Assembly: GCF_016906535.1 (NCBI RefSeq) | Contig: NC_057372.1 | Location: 725,501-789,500 of the forward strand | Source: Rhizoctonia solani | Taxonomy: Eukaryota > Basidiomycota > Agaricomycetes > Cantharellales > Ceratobasidiaceae | Reading direction: 5' to 3' | Length of the DNA: 64,000 nt | Part shown: positions 49,409-59,783 of the stretch, one piece after another | How positions within the stretch are numbered: the first letter of the stretch is position 1 | Layout of the letters: every line of letters begins with the position of its first letter | Position numbers and translations under genes: made by a program | The notes under the pieces: model-generated | Database searches by the model: none | The model's input: the letters and a program-made list of their open reading frames with translations, nothing else | What the model was told of the DNA's origin: nothing

Positions 49409-52400
49409 ATGGACGTGGATCAGCCTTTGATGAATCCTCCTGAACATTTTGACGAAGACTCCAACAATGAAAAGAAGAGAATAGACTTGGCAACATCACC
49501 TGCCGTAGTATCAACTCCATCCACTCTCGAGGCTAATGTGCCAGCACCTACCACCGGCGTTAATCTATCTACAGACTTGCCCTCTCAGTTACGTGAACTT
49601 CCGACAGAAAGATCAATAGACAAAGAAAAACTCGAAACGATGATTAGAGCAGAGCGGAAGAGCATTGGATTTGATGAAGGTGTAAGGAGAGAATCGTTTC
49701 CGGGAAAGCATCTACATACTCCTGATGTGAGCTTTAATTGTGGTCCGTCCTTTTACTGTTGCCCCGAAACGCACGGATTTTTGACCATGAGACATTCATT
49801 GTAGAAGAGGCATTTATTGGTGATAAATCCTACTCGAGTGACGTTGCACATGACGAAGGAATGAGTTTTATATATAATGGTGAGCGATGGGCCAAATCAT
49901 CCTCCGTATTATCCTAACGGTATGGCATAGCCCGCAGTTCAACTCCAGTGGCAGCTCACAAAATTCCTTTGCCGTCAACCGTTCAAAGAACGAGACCAGA
50001 TTCGGACGCAATCGATGAATCGCATCAAATTAAAGCTCCAGTTGGTTTAGATGAGTCCAAAGCTGGGCTGGGGCTTCTTCACCCCCTTATTCAGATGAAC
50101 TGGAATCTTCACCTATACCATTGAAGCCTCGAATAAAAAATCCGCGAAGTCCTTTAGCATTCGAGGTAACTAATGCCGGAAGATTGGGAGATAGTATCCC
50201 ATCCAAATCTCCCTTGGATCCCAAGCCGGATTCGATCTCGGCATTCGAATTTATTCCCCCCAAACTGGGCGGTTCATCCGAAAGGACACACGCTAAGAAT
50301 GGTCCTATTCCCTCCATGAGTGGGCTGAAGGCTATGGCAGCCCGTGCTGCTGCGTTGCGTTTTATTCTTCCGGATGAAAGCCTAATGGAAATGATTCAAT
50401 ACTCGATGTTCAGTTTCCCGAGGGGATGGAAGATGAATTCACAGCTGCATTTGCTCGCCTTGCATTAGGCACTTCTAGCAGCGGGTCCCAAACCACGAAG
50501 CCTCGGTCCATGGTACCAGAACCAAGCAAAACGTTGCAAAAGCACCAGCCAGAGGACCCGAACCCACAAAACCCCTCGGCTACAGCTGAACAGGATTCGC
50601 GGAGTGGAACAAGCTCTGCTCAATCGGCTTCTTCCTCTGACGAGGCTGGTAATTCATATCCCGAGGACGAACAGACCTTAAACTTAGCTTCGCTTGGATT
50701 GAGTAGGCTGGGGGATACTCTTCTAGTGGATATGTCTCTTGACCAGCTGAGACCAAAGTTGGACGATCCCGAACGCGGGAACGCTACTTTTGGTGGATCG
50801 TCATTTGTTCTTGCGAATTCTAGTGCAGCAGAGCGCCATCCTGAACCTACGCTAGAAGCTCAGAGTAGGTTTATCGCCATCGTATTAATCATAGCTAACT
50901 TGCATGGATTGTTGATATAGCTCCAAAACGAATTGCTTCAAACCCGCTGCCTCTTCTCGAAGATGTTGGAGCGAATGTTGAAGGCACTGTGAAGAAGTCT
51001 CGATCTACTAATGGGCGGGTGGTTTCGGATGCCGTCATCGATGCCCTACGTTCTGGCAGAGCCCTACATAGAGGTATTTTAACGCATATACTTATTTATT
51101 CACACGGCTAAACTACTTTCGTTCTGTCTAGTCACTGCTTCGATTCCAGGTTTCAATAACGATGTACTGCTCGCTGATGGGATGACTGTGACCGATGAAA
51201 CCCCAATACGACAAGTTTGGCCTGGATCGACAGCCTCATTAAGGCGAGCCGAGTCTTTTGCGTCATATTCCAACATTCCAGAATCTCGCCAGCATCCTGG
51301 CTCGGCGGTTTTGCAGAAAACTCGCTCTACCGTATCCCTCCGTCGAACTAGCTCCGTCATCTCAAATCAACCTGATTTCATGCGCCCTCATTCGCGTATC
51401 TCTGTCGCTGATGTCGATTCCGAGGATGACCAACCGTTCGCCTCTTCAGCGCCCATGGCGTCTCGTGGGTCCTCACGCCGATCATCAGTATATGCGTTTC
51501 CAGAACCCGGTATTTCAAACGATTATCCTGGATCGCACCTTGAACGACCTAGCTCGGTCGCGTCGTCGATTTACGATAGGCCTACGTCCGCCGCGTCCAT
51601 GCGCCCAACCTCTGCTGCCTCTATTCGCAGTTCCTCCACACGACCAACCTCGGTTGCTGGGTCTCTACGATCAGGATCTGCTACATCATCTCGTCGAGTG
51701 TCGGGTGCTCATCTTCAGCCTTCATACACACCTGAAGACGAGCTTGTGAGCGGTATGGAAGCTCTCATGAAAGGCGATATAGGCAAGGCCCCAGCGCCAG
51801 CGATAGCGACACGTAACGCCCAAGAGTCGCAAATCGCTTCAAGTGCCAGAATCACGAGCGGTTTCACAAAAGATACTCCGGGGACAGCTCGATCGGGCAT
51901 TAGGCAGCCCACAGGGTTGACCACACCACGTGTGGCCAAGTCAGGCCTGGCTCTGAAAACAGTAGGATCAAAGGTTTTGTCCGGGGTACCGGGATCCAAG
52001 CATCAAGCAGGACCAGGCGCAAGCTCGACAGTTATCGGAACCAGCAATGTGTCAAAGACTATGTCTGCAGCCTCTGGAAGATCTGTGCATATGACGCCTG
52101 CACCCGGCACTAGGTCTGCAACCTCTACACTCCGCTCACAGTCGTCCTCCACCCCCTCAGCTGCACGACTTCGTGCTTCCACTCTTGGATTGTTTGCTCC
52201 TGACGGTGGGCCAGCAGCTGGTCAGGATCCAAAGAGACTTACTCATAAGGCATCATCTTCCTCAATTTCAGTCACTCCATCGGTAACGAGGACCCTGCGA
52301 GCTCCTGCGAGTACGAGTAACATGCGTATTATTGGTGCAAGGGGTGCAAGTGGTATCGCTGCGCCTCGTACTGCTACAAAGGCCGGGAGCATCGCCTCGT

Positions 52401-52441
52401 TGAGAGAAGTGATGAAACCCAAGGAGGTTTTAAAACGCTAG
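49409..52441 (+). CDS. Large Ser-rich disordered protein, unrecognised
   Basis: I do not recognise a family. Exons 49409-49726, 49792-49879, 49931-50864, 50921-51073 and 51132-52441 encode about 934 residues. The start MDVDQPLMNPPEHFDEDSNN is acidic. Only short ordered pieces appear, such as EGMEDEFTAAFARLALG, NLASLGLSRLGDTLLVDMSL and VVSDAVIDALRSGRALH. The C-terminal 400 residues are Ser/Thr/Ala/Arg-rich, basic and repetitive (KTRSTVSLRRTSSVIS; RPTSAASMRPTSAAS). Basic Ser-rich tails of this kind occur in microtubule- or chromatin-associated proteins, but this is a guess. The sum, 2803 nt, is two bases short of a multiple of three; frame breaks occur at the G run 50070-50073 and the A run 50377-50379. 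Confidence 0.75.
51575..51665 (+). repeat. Short RPTS-A-A-S coding repeat
   Basis: Two near-identical copies of Arg-Pro-Thr-Ser-Ala-Ala-Ser with Met or Ile spacers, then a diverged third (TRPTSVAGS). Codons differ between copies, so the repeat is kept or old at protein level rather than a fresh DNA slippage. Confidence 0.7.
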
Positions 52442-52669
52442 AAAGCCTGGTTCTTTATTAAGGCTTAAGTACATTACCATACTATGGTTGACAATGATTG
52501 AATAATTCCCTTTGCATGTTGCTATACAACGCTTTCTTCTTTTCCATCATTCTCGGACCCCGGATACATTTACTTGTACAACTATATGCTTCACGAATGC
52601 AATGATATTTGATGTCATATACATGTTTTCATTCAGATGCGTGAACACTTTGGCCTTTACATTCCCCCA

Positions 52670-54315
52670 TCAAGGTTTCTCGTACAATACGTCCAACCGT
52701 ACGTATGCATGGCCGAGCTCGCTCGAGTGTAAAAGAGTATCAATCACATGTGGTTCGGCACCATAAGAATGGAGCCAAGCGGCAAGAGGATCATGGAACT
52801 CGAGGAATGCGCCAGCTGTTATCGCATAGTAAGAAACAATGGCTCCAACACAATGTACCTTTACACTCACCATGCGCCGTGTATCCCGTTCCATCCTCGG
52901 ATCCTCCATGGATCTTCTTACGAGTTCCCGAACCGTCAAGCGAATTGGACGTCCAGAGTTGAACACCCGCCTCTGTTTTACGATTATAAGTGTATGTTTC
53001 CTATGAGAATGAATCGCCCATGTTCAAACTCACGGTTAGAATCAAATCCAAGTTTCAGGCCGGTCTTTGTGCTGCGGAGCACAACTGGGTGATTACCCGG
53101 ACCGGAAGTTAGCAGAGGTTCGACGAGATTCGTTCCTCCGACGTTAGATAGGGAAAGACGGGTAGGCTGAGCATCCGGAGGTGCAACAGGATTAATGAGA
53201 TAAAATTCATCTACAAACATGAGCATCGTTAGCAAAACAATTTTACTGAGGTGGAATGTAGAACGTTCTATATCCAGGAGGAAAGGGATCTGGGTTCATG
53301 TAAAGAGAGAACTGTTGGATGGCTCTTCATACATACTCACCATATCCTTTGGAGGGGAAGTTCTGTCCTATCGGCGTATCATTGTGCTCATATGGCGTTC
53401 CAGCTGTAGGGGAGAGCTTTCCAGTGGCTAGACCAACACTGTCCAGTTCTAGAGTGTTCTCTGCCTATATCACTTACTTAGGATTTAGAGCGATTTATAG
53501 GATATTGGACTAACCTTTATCGTTAATAATTGCGACTTAACATCCGGAGTGGGTTCTCCGGGTGCAGTTAGGGATGCGTCAAGGTTGAAGCCCCAGTGGT
53601 GGGTAAGGTTCACTGGTGTAACGATGTCGGCTCCATCCTTGCCTTCGACTTTATATCGGTAGACGATCAACACAGAACCAAGCTGAAATGGTTGGTTTTT
53701 GCTGGGAGGAACGATGGCGAAGAGAACTTCAGTAGTAAGTTTTCCAGGATAGCCTTCATCGCCATCGGGGCTAATGTGTCGGAAAATGGCGGCCGATCCT
53801 TCAGGCAAAGCTTCAGTCTCGCTGGAAGAAAACAATGTTGCCTGCTTGACTGGGACATGCTCCCAGATGGCGATATCGAAGCCTTTAGGACCGCCATGCA
53901 AAGACACAGTCGGGGACTCTACAATCTCGTTGGGTCAATTGAACGTTTCCAGGCACATTATGGGACATACCGGTCGCGATAGGTGTGACCTCTGCTTTCG
54001 CACCCAATCTCTCTACAGTCATCTTCTCGGCCGGAACGCGGTTCGTGTACCGCCCGACTACGGGGTTAAGGAACGATCTGCCTTTCGCATTTTCTTTCGC
54101 ATCGAAAGGATTTACAACAATATCCTATACGCAGATTAGTTTAGAGCACTTCGAGAATAATCTACTCGAGTATATGTCTCGGCTCTTACATGTGTTTTCC
54201 CATCAGCAACCACATAGATGGATCTCACAAACAGTCCATAAGGTAAGATCTCTGCAGAGAGTGCTGGTGCAGTCGCGTTTGGGAGGGTGATCAATACTGG
54301 CGTAAATTCCGACAT
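52670..54315 (-). CDS. Aldose 1-epimerase (galactose mutarotase)
   Basis: Converts beta- to alpha-D-galactose, the form used by galactokinase. The start at 54315 opens MSEFTPVLITLPNATAPALS. Then, across short introns: DIVVNPFDAKENAKGRSF, LNPVVGRYTNRIPAEKMTVE, TVSLHGGPKGFDIAIWEHVP, QLGSVLIVYRYKVEGKDGAD and VTPVNLTHHWGFNLDAS, which fits the mutarotase N-H-x-[YW]-[FG]-N-L strand. C-terminal blocks are NTLELDSVGLATGKLSPTAG, NDTPIGQNFPSKGYG, EAGVQLWTSNSLNGSG and AGAFLEFHDPLAAWLHSYGA. An apparent frame change near 53930 is explained by an intron with a GTATGT donor. Stop at 52670. Divergently paired with galactokinase, which supports a shared role in galactose use. Confidence 0.88.
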
Positions 54316-54653
54316 GGTGTGTTGGCCATTTTGTTGAGGAACAGCCAGGCTTTATATATCGGCCCTATCAGCGCAAGATGAATTTCGGTCCAAGGAGGAA
54401 AACGGGGATAAACCACGTGCGTTCAATGATCTGTGTAATTTCGGAGGTGGGGATAGATGCATCGGCACAACATCCACAGTTCCAGGCATTGACTGTACAG
54501 TACCTGGATCACCTCGGGTCGGCTCAAAAGTCGCTTAGGCACGACCGATTAGGATAACTGGGCCGGATTCGAAACTGGAATTAGAACTGGAATTGCCCAC
54601 TATATATCGGCGAACCTGCTCACCAGATCGATCTCGGCTATTCTACCACCGCA
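54316..54653. promoter_or_regulatory. Shared divergent promoter of mutarotase and galactokinase
   Basis: A 338-bp region between two outward-facing starts. Each side has a TATA-like element about 40-50 bp from its ATG: TATATATCGG at 54601-54610 (plus strand), and TTTATATATCGG at 54351-54362, read on the minus strand as CCGATATATAAA. Between them lie a CACGTG E-box at 54414-54419, several GATA/GGATA cores and a direct repeat ACTGGAATT (54574-54582 and 54587-54595). No Gal4-type CGG-N11-CCG site was found. Function is inferred from position. Confidence 0.6.
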
Positions 54654-56515
54654 ATGGCCTCTGAACCCATCCCAGTCATCACCGCCCTCAACCAGCTCCA
54701 AGGCAGCCTTGATGCTCTTGTTGCCGGGTATGAATTCTATGACATCATTGGTTGTACTATTGACATTGCTACAGGCCGCGATGGGCTCATCTCTGTGATG
54801 AATTTGAGAAAAGGTTTGGACATAAGCCTACCCACGTCGTGCGAGCACCCGGCCGCGTAAAGTGCGTAAAGTTCGCCTAGATCCAATGTCCTTAAATTAA
54901 TAGTATTTGTAGCCTCATTGGCGAACACATTGACTATGCACTTTTTGGCGTATTTCCTGCCGCTGTCGAGCGTGATATCCTTATTGCTGTGGCCCTCGCG
55001 AGGATGCCACAACCAATTCAACCATACATGCACAGAATATTGACGGACGCTACAATGACGAAGCATTCAAACCCGAGCGAGTTCCGGTAAAATCTCATGG
55101 GGGCCCTGGAAGGCGAGCTATGGGCCAAACCGTAGAAGCAATGGAAGAGAACCGGAGGTCTCAACCTAAAGAATGGCACCTTGGAATTGATACCAGTTCA
55201 CTTCGCTGGGAGAGCTATGTCAAAGCCGGATACTATGTGGGTAACCAACACTCTAACCCCGGCTCACTCATTCATTCATTATACAAAGGGTGTTCTCAAC
55301 AAATTTTTCACTACCCCTAATGATGGAAACCCTCTTGGTTTCGACATGCTCGTTACGGGAACTGTCCCCGCAGGCTCTGGTCTCTCTAGCAGCGCTGCCA
55401 TGGTTGTTGCCTCCACGCTTTCCTTCCTCACAATCAATAAGCGTTTATCCGGACTGACCAAGGGCGAACTTGTCGAAATGTGCGTCTTGAACGAGCAGCG
55501 CGTAGGCGTGAACTCTGGAGGAATGGACCAAGCCGCGAGTGTGATTGGCCAACCCCAGACTCCGTTGTACATCTCATTCTTCCCCAAGCTTAGCGCCCAG
55601 CCCGTGACCCTCCCCTGGAAAGAGGATGAGGCGGTCTTTGTAATTGCGAATTCACTAAAGGTGTCTGACAAGGCTGTAAGTGCAAAGACACAATACAACC
55701 TGAGAGTTGTAGAGACACTTGTTGGTGCTCTATTACTCGCCAAGGGACTTGGTGTTCATGTGGCCGACGGAGAGAAGATTCGGCTTCGGGAGGTCGTAGA
55801 AAGATGGAAGCCTGCTCCTGGTATGTCGGAGCATATACTCAAAATAATGAGGTACTCATCATATTGTATGTAGCTGATTCCCCGGATGCAAGCTTGAAAT
55901 CAAGTCTTCAGTCTCTCCTCCCTGAGATTGAACGGATCCTCAATTCTACAGGCAAAGGCCCGGAAGGTCTCACCCTCTCGGAAATGATTGCTGCTTCAGG
56001 CCTGTCCGAATCGGATTTCCATTCAACATATCTCAGCTGGGTCGAAGTCGAGGCGGATCGCTTCCACCTGTATAAGCGCATAAAGCACGTCACTGAGGAG
56101 GCATTGCGTGTGCTCGAGTTTAGGGACAGCTGTCTCTCTCCACCTGCGGATGCCATTACTACCCTAGGACGCTTGATGAACTCATCACAGACATCTTGCG
56201 CAGAGCAGTTTGAGTGTTCGTGCTCTGAGCTCGATGATCTCGTCCGCGTAGCTCGCGAATCGGGAGCCATTGGTAGTCGTTTAACAGGAGCCGGTTGGGG
56301 AGGATGTACTGTAAGCCTGGTAAAGGCAGGCGAGGTGGAGTCGTTTATGAAGAAAGTAAAAGAAGGATATGCTCCGTATCGGGACTTGGATGACGAGAAG
56401 CTCAAGGAAGCTATGTTTGCCACCAAGCCTGGCGCGGGTGCTTGTGGTAAGTGCTATGGTTGCAATGGCCCAAACGTAGTTATACTAATGTTTATTTTTA
56501 GTATTCGAGCTTTAA
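54654..56515 (+). CDS. GAL1: Galactokinase
   Basis: Phosphorylates galactose with ATP in the Leloir pathway; a GHMP kinase. Exons 54654-54727, 54775-54861, 54913-55236, 55289-55820, 55874-56446 and 56502-56515. Motifs: HKPTHVVRAPGRVNLIGEHI followed by DY (galactokinase signature), GTVPAGSGLSSSAAMVVAST (GHMP ATP loop), GVNSGGMDQAASVIG, and GSRLTGAGWGGCTVSLVKAG (motif 3). The first exons give ALNQLQGSLDALVAG and PRWAHLCDEFEKRFG. The sum of 1604 nt is one base short of 535 codons; the break is near 55036, between YMHR and NIDGRYNDEAFKPERVPV, where an extra A would restore one frame. A 47-nt intron with a weak GTGGCC donor is the alternative. The last coding exon is 14 nt. About 534 residues, normal for fungi. 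Confidence 0.93.
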
Positions 56516-56795
56516 TGAAGGCCCGGCTGTTATCGTCTAGATATTCTAGGCTGTATTTAACTTGAAACCAATGTCCGCATTTACAATATAATAATTGAGT
56601 ATAACAACCTTGTCACATATTCATCAATACTTCTCGAATATACTCAAATCAATCCCGTGCGGTAATCGATAACCCATAAGAAATTTGCTCTCCAGATTGA
56701 ATCTGCATAAGGAAGAGAATAAATCTAAGCAGAAGATTAATGGCACATTACTTGTCCATACAAATGTCTTATTTATGGCCAATAAATCGTACAAG

Positions 56796-59282
56796 TCAAG
56801 TGGTTACACAGATTCGCCATGAGCTTCTCTCTCGTAAACTCTTGCATCGCTTTCTCCTTCCCTTTATCGAATGACACTGTAGATGCCGCCCTTGTATGGC
56901 CGAGGATGTCCCATCGGTGACATCAACGGTCGATACAGGACCTTCAAACCAATGAATGCCTCCATACTGTTGAGGAACGCAAATGGTACACGATACACTG
57001 ATTCGTGAATGCATAAGACTTACCTTGGGGAAATAATACCATACAACGCTACCAATCATGACCGCGCCCATAACTACGGTCGCTACAGAAGGCAAAGTGA
57101 TAAACAACCGCTAGGGCAGTTCTACTGTATAAACTAAATCCTACCATAATTCATGTCGGAAAATCCTGGTGTTGGCCTTGAAGGGAACAACAGGATGATT
57201 GTGACAAAAGTCATGAATGTGATCGCGATAGTTGCGACAGGAAGGCCCTGGTACGACACAATGAGCATTCAAGCCAAGTTTTTAGTACAGAAAATAGAAC
57301 ATACGAATGGACCTAATGTAAACGGACCAGGTCTGAATTTGTCTTGCTTAAAGACGAAGCGCGCTCCGATGGGAATAATGTACTACCATTATACAGGCGA
57401 TTAGATACTGAGCTAAGGCGCCAATCGAATATGCGCATACCGCAATATACAGCCCGATGACCGCAATCTATATGTTATCTAGTATAACTCCAGGCCGCTA
57501 TCAAGATCCTGCTTACCGAAAATACCGCCATGATAGCGACCTCTCCGGCGAACGCAAGTAATCCCAGTAAGGCAGCGATGAGTACCGAGAACCAAACGGC
57601 TGGAGTATTTTCAGTCCATGCATAAATGTATAAATGAAATAACTGACTGTTGACGGGTGTCCCGGTGTGTTCATTAATGCGATAAAGTATTCTAGAAAAC
57701 GGCATCGCACCATCCCGCGAGAAAGCGAATACTTGTCGGGAGGTAGAGAGAACTATGCTTGACCCCATTCCCCATTGTGTGACTACTACAACCGACCAGA
57801 TCCCAAGAGTTGCTCTTTCGCCGAAGCTGTTGAAGAATATCTGTTCCGTTTTGTAAAATTGTAATGCAGTCTAACTTTATTGAAAAAGAAATATACCGCT
57901 GCGAGAGGTTGCCCGATACTACTATTCAGAATAGCGTTGATATTTGTCCCCATACAGAATGCTATAGCGATATTCAATGCTGGCGGAGTGTCCTCAGCAA
58001 TATCCCGGCTGAAGCACAGAACTTAGACACACACCAGTTCCTAGAATACCACTGATGGCTATCGCGCCTACGATCGCCCAAGGAACTGCGACAGCTGCAT
58101 TGCTCCTATTGTTTTTTGTCTTAATTTGAGCTTCCTTAACTTAACTCTACTTTAGAAACCGACTCACGCTTCCTCACTAATATGTACACTTGAATCATAG
58201 GAGCCTAGTTTGCTCTAAGTCAATTTTTGATAGAGTTGATCCAACAAGAGTGCCCAATATCTTACCAATTGTCCAGACTGGAGCCAGCCAAGATAAGAAG
58301 AAAGCGAAGCCGTCAGAGTACCCGCTCACTGAGTTCCGGATGAGCATCTCGATAAGTGGCTATGATTAAAGCTCTGCTTACAATTGGTAAAGTTTCCTAG
58401 AGCGTAATTCCCCGAATTTCTAAACTCTGCAGGAGTTGCGATTGGCAACGCAATGAGAACGGCCAGGAACAGCCTAAAGCTGAAGCTCAGAACAAATGCA
58501 TAAAAAATCAGGGGGTGGATCACTGACGCTAAGTTCAGGACCACATAAACATTCTGTAACCTCGCCAGCAGTGATGTGGCCAGAGAACATACGATTGCGT
58601 GGGTGAATAAAATGGCTAAATATACACCATAAGTTTGCCCTGGATATATGCGTTATTGAATTCATTTTTAGCCTATTTTCGCAGTCAACACTCGTGTATT
58701 CACCTGTAGTTGCCACAAACTTTCCACCTGATCCTATTGATGCTGCTGCCATTACTTGGACTGCGCATCCCCAGTCAATAGAAGCTATTCCGGCTATGGT
58801 ACCGATTGTATTGGCATCTGAAATACTATTAGCTCCAGGCCATTGAGTGATAGGAAGTAGAACTAACAGCCAACGAGCCAAGATAGTATCTTCTTGTACT
58901 TGGGAGAGGAAAAGGTCTATGTCCAGAAGTAAAGGCCTCCGGAAGTGGGTGCGGCACTTGCTAACTCGGCCATAGCCAAACCTACAAACAAGATAAAGAA
59001 GGAAGCAGCCAACCATCCCCAAATCATGCTAGCAGGTCCTCCATTTGGTATTGCGTACACCAAGGACGAGGCTATTCTATATTATGTTTTATATTAACTT
59101 AGGTGAGCAGTATAATGGAAGCTACTTACGAAGGCACAAGAGAAATAATTGAAAAAGCAACCCCAAACTTCAAACGAAGTAACGTCCGCTTAAACTCTTG
59201 TTATAGCCCAACGAAGCTAGAAGCTCCTCATCTGCGTCAGCTATTCGGACTCTTCTATCCTCTGTAGTCTCGGGTGTGGCCA
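56796..59282 (-). pseudogene. Amino-acid/choline-type permease, tandem copy with an in-frame stop
   Basis: A polytopic APC-superfamily transporter nearly identical in layout to the copy at 59784-62206. Matching blocks: MATPETTEDRRVRIADADEE, MIWGWLAASFFILFVGLAMA, GTIAGIASIDWGCAVQVMAA, GSYDSSVHISEEA (family SEEA motif), ALNIAIAFCMGTNINAILNS, SIVLSTSRQVFAFSRDGAMP and YGGIHWFEGPVSTVDV. Two defects are seen. The codon 58919-58917 is TAG where the other copy has TGG (Trp in YFWTWTFS). In the first exon one base is missing at 59201-59202, and nearby T runs are also shorter than in the other copy. The remaining exons are open. It could be a young pseudogene, a gene with assembly errors, or one rescued by mRNA editing of TAG. 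Confidence 0.75.
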
Positions 59283-59783
59283 TTATACCAGAGTGTGAGA
59301 TAGTCAAAGCCTCAGAGTCATAGGACTATATATTTTGCCATATCTAAATAAGAAATACCGCAAGTAAGAGTTCTTCATATCGGGCACCGACAGCCGAACG
59401 CGAATCGCCGATAAGTAGCAAAGCAGAGGGTCGATGCACAAATTCCTCTAATGTGTTCGCTTGTTGAGGTCTGGCTTATCTAGAGAATAGATAAGACGGT
59501 AGTATTTGATTCCTTGCCGCGCTATATCCGCTTTAGGAATGGGTAAGAACATGTTCATGCTGATTCATTCAATTGACAGGCGAAATACCCAAGACCGGAC
59601 GTATACGAAGCCGATGCTCCTACCCTACCAACTACTCCGTAGAGGATACGAACGATCGAAGATTTAGTTACTCACAGCATCTCATGTTACGGCACTGATA
59701 AGGATTAAAGTAATTAAATAACTATGTCACTAGTTTTAGCTAATACAAGCACGCATACAAGTGGGGAACACGCAAAGACAACG
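59283..59783. other. Spacer between the tandem permease genes
   Basis: About 500 bp, AT-rich, containing the presumed promoter of the downstream (damaged) copy and the 3' region of the intact copy. No ORF or repeat of note. Confidence 0.5.

Noticed and set aside
53915..53970. Apparent frameshift in the aldose 1-epimerase gene
   Set aside because: A short intron with a GTATGT donor and TGTAG acceptor restores the frame, so no missing base is needed.
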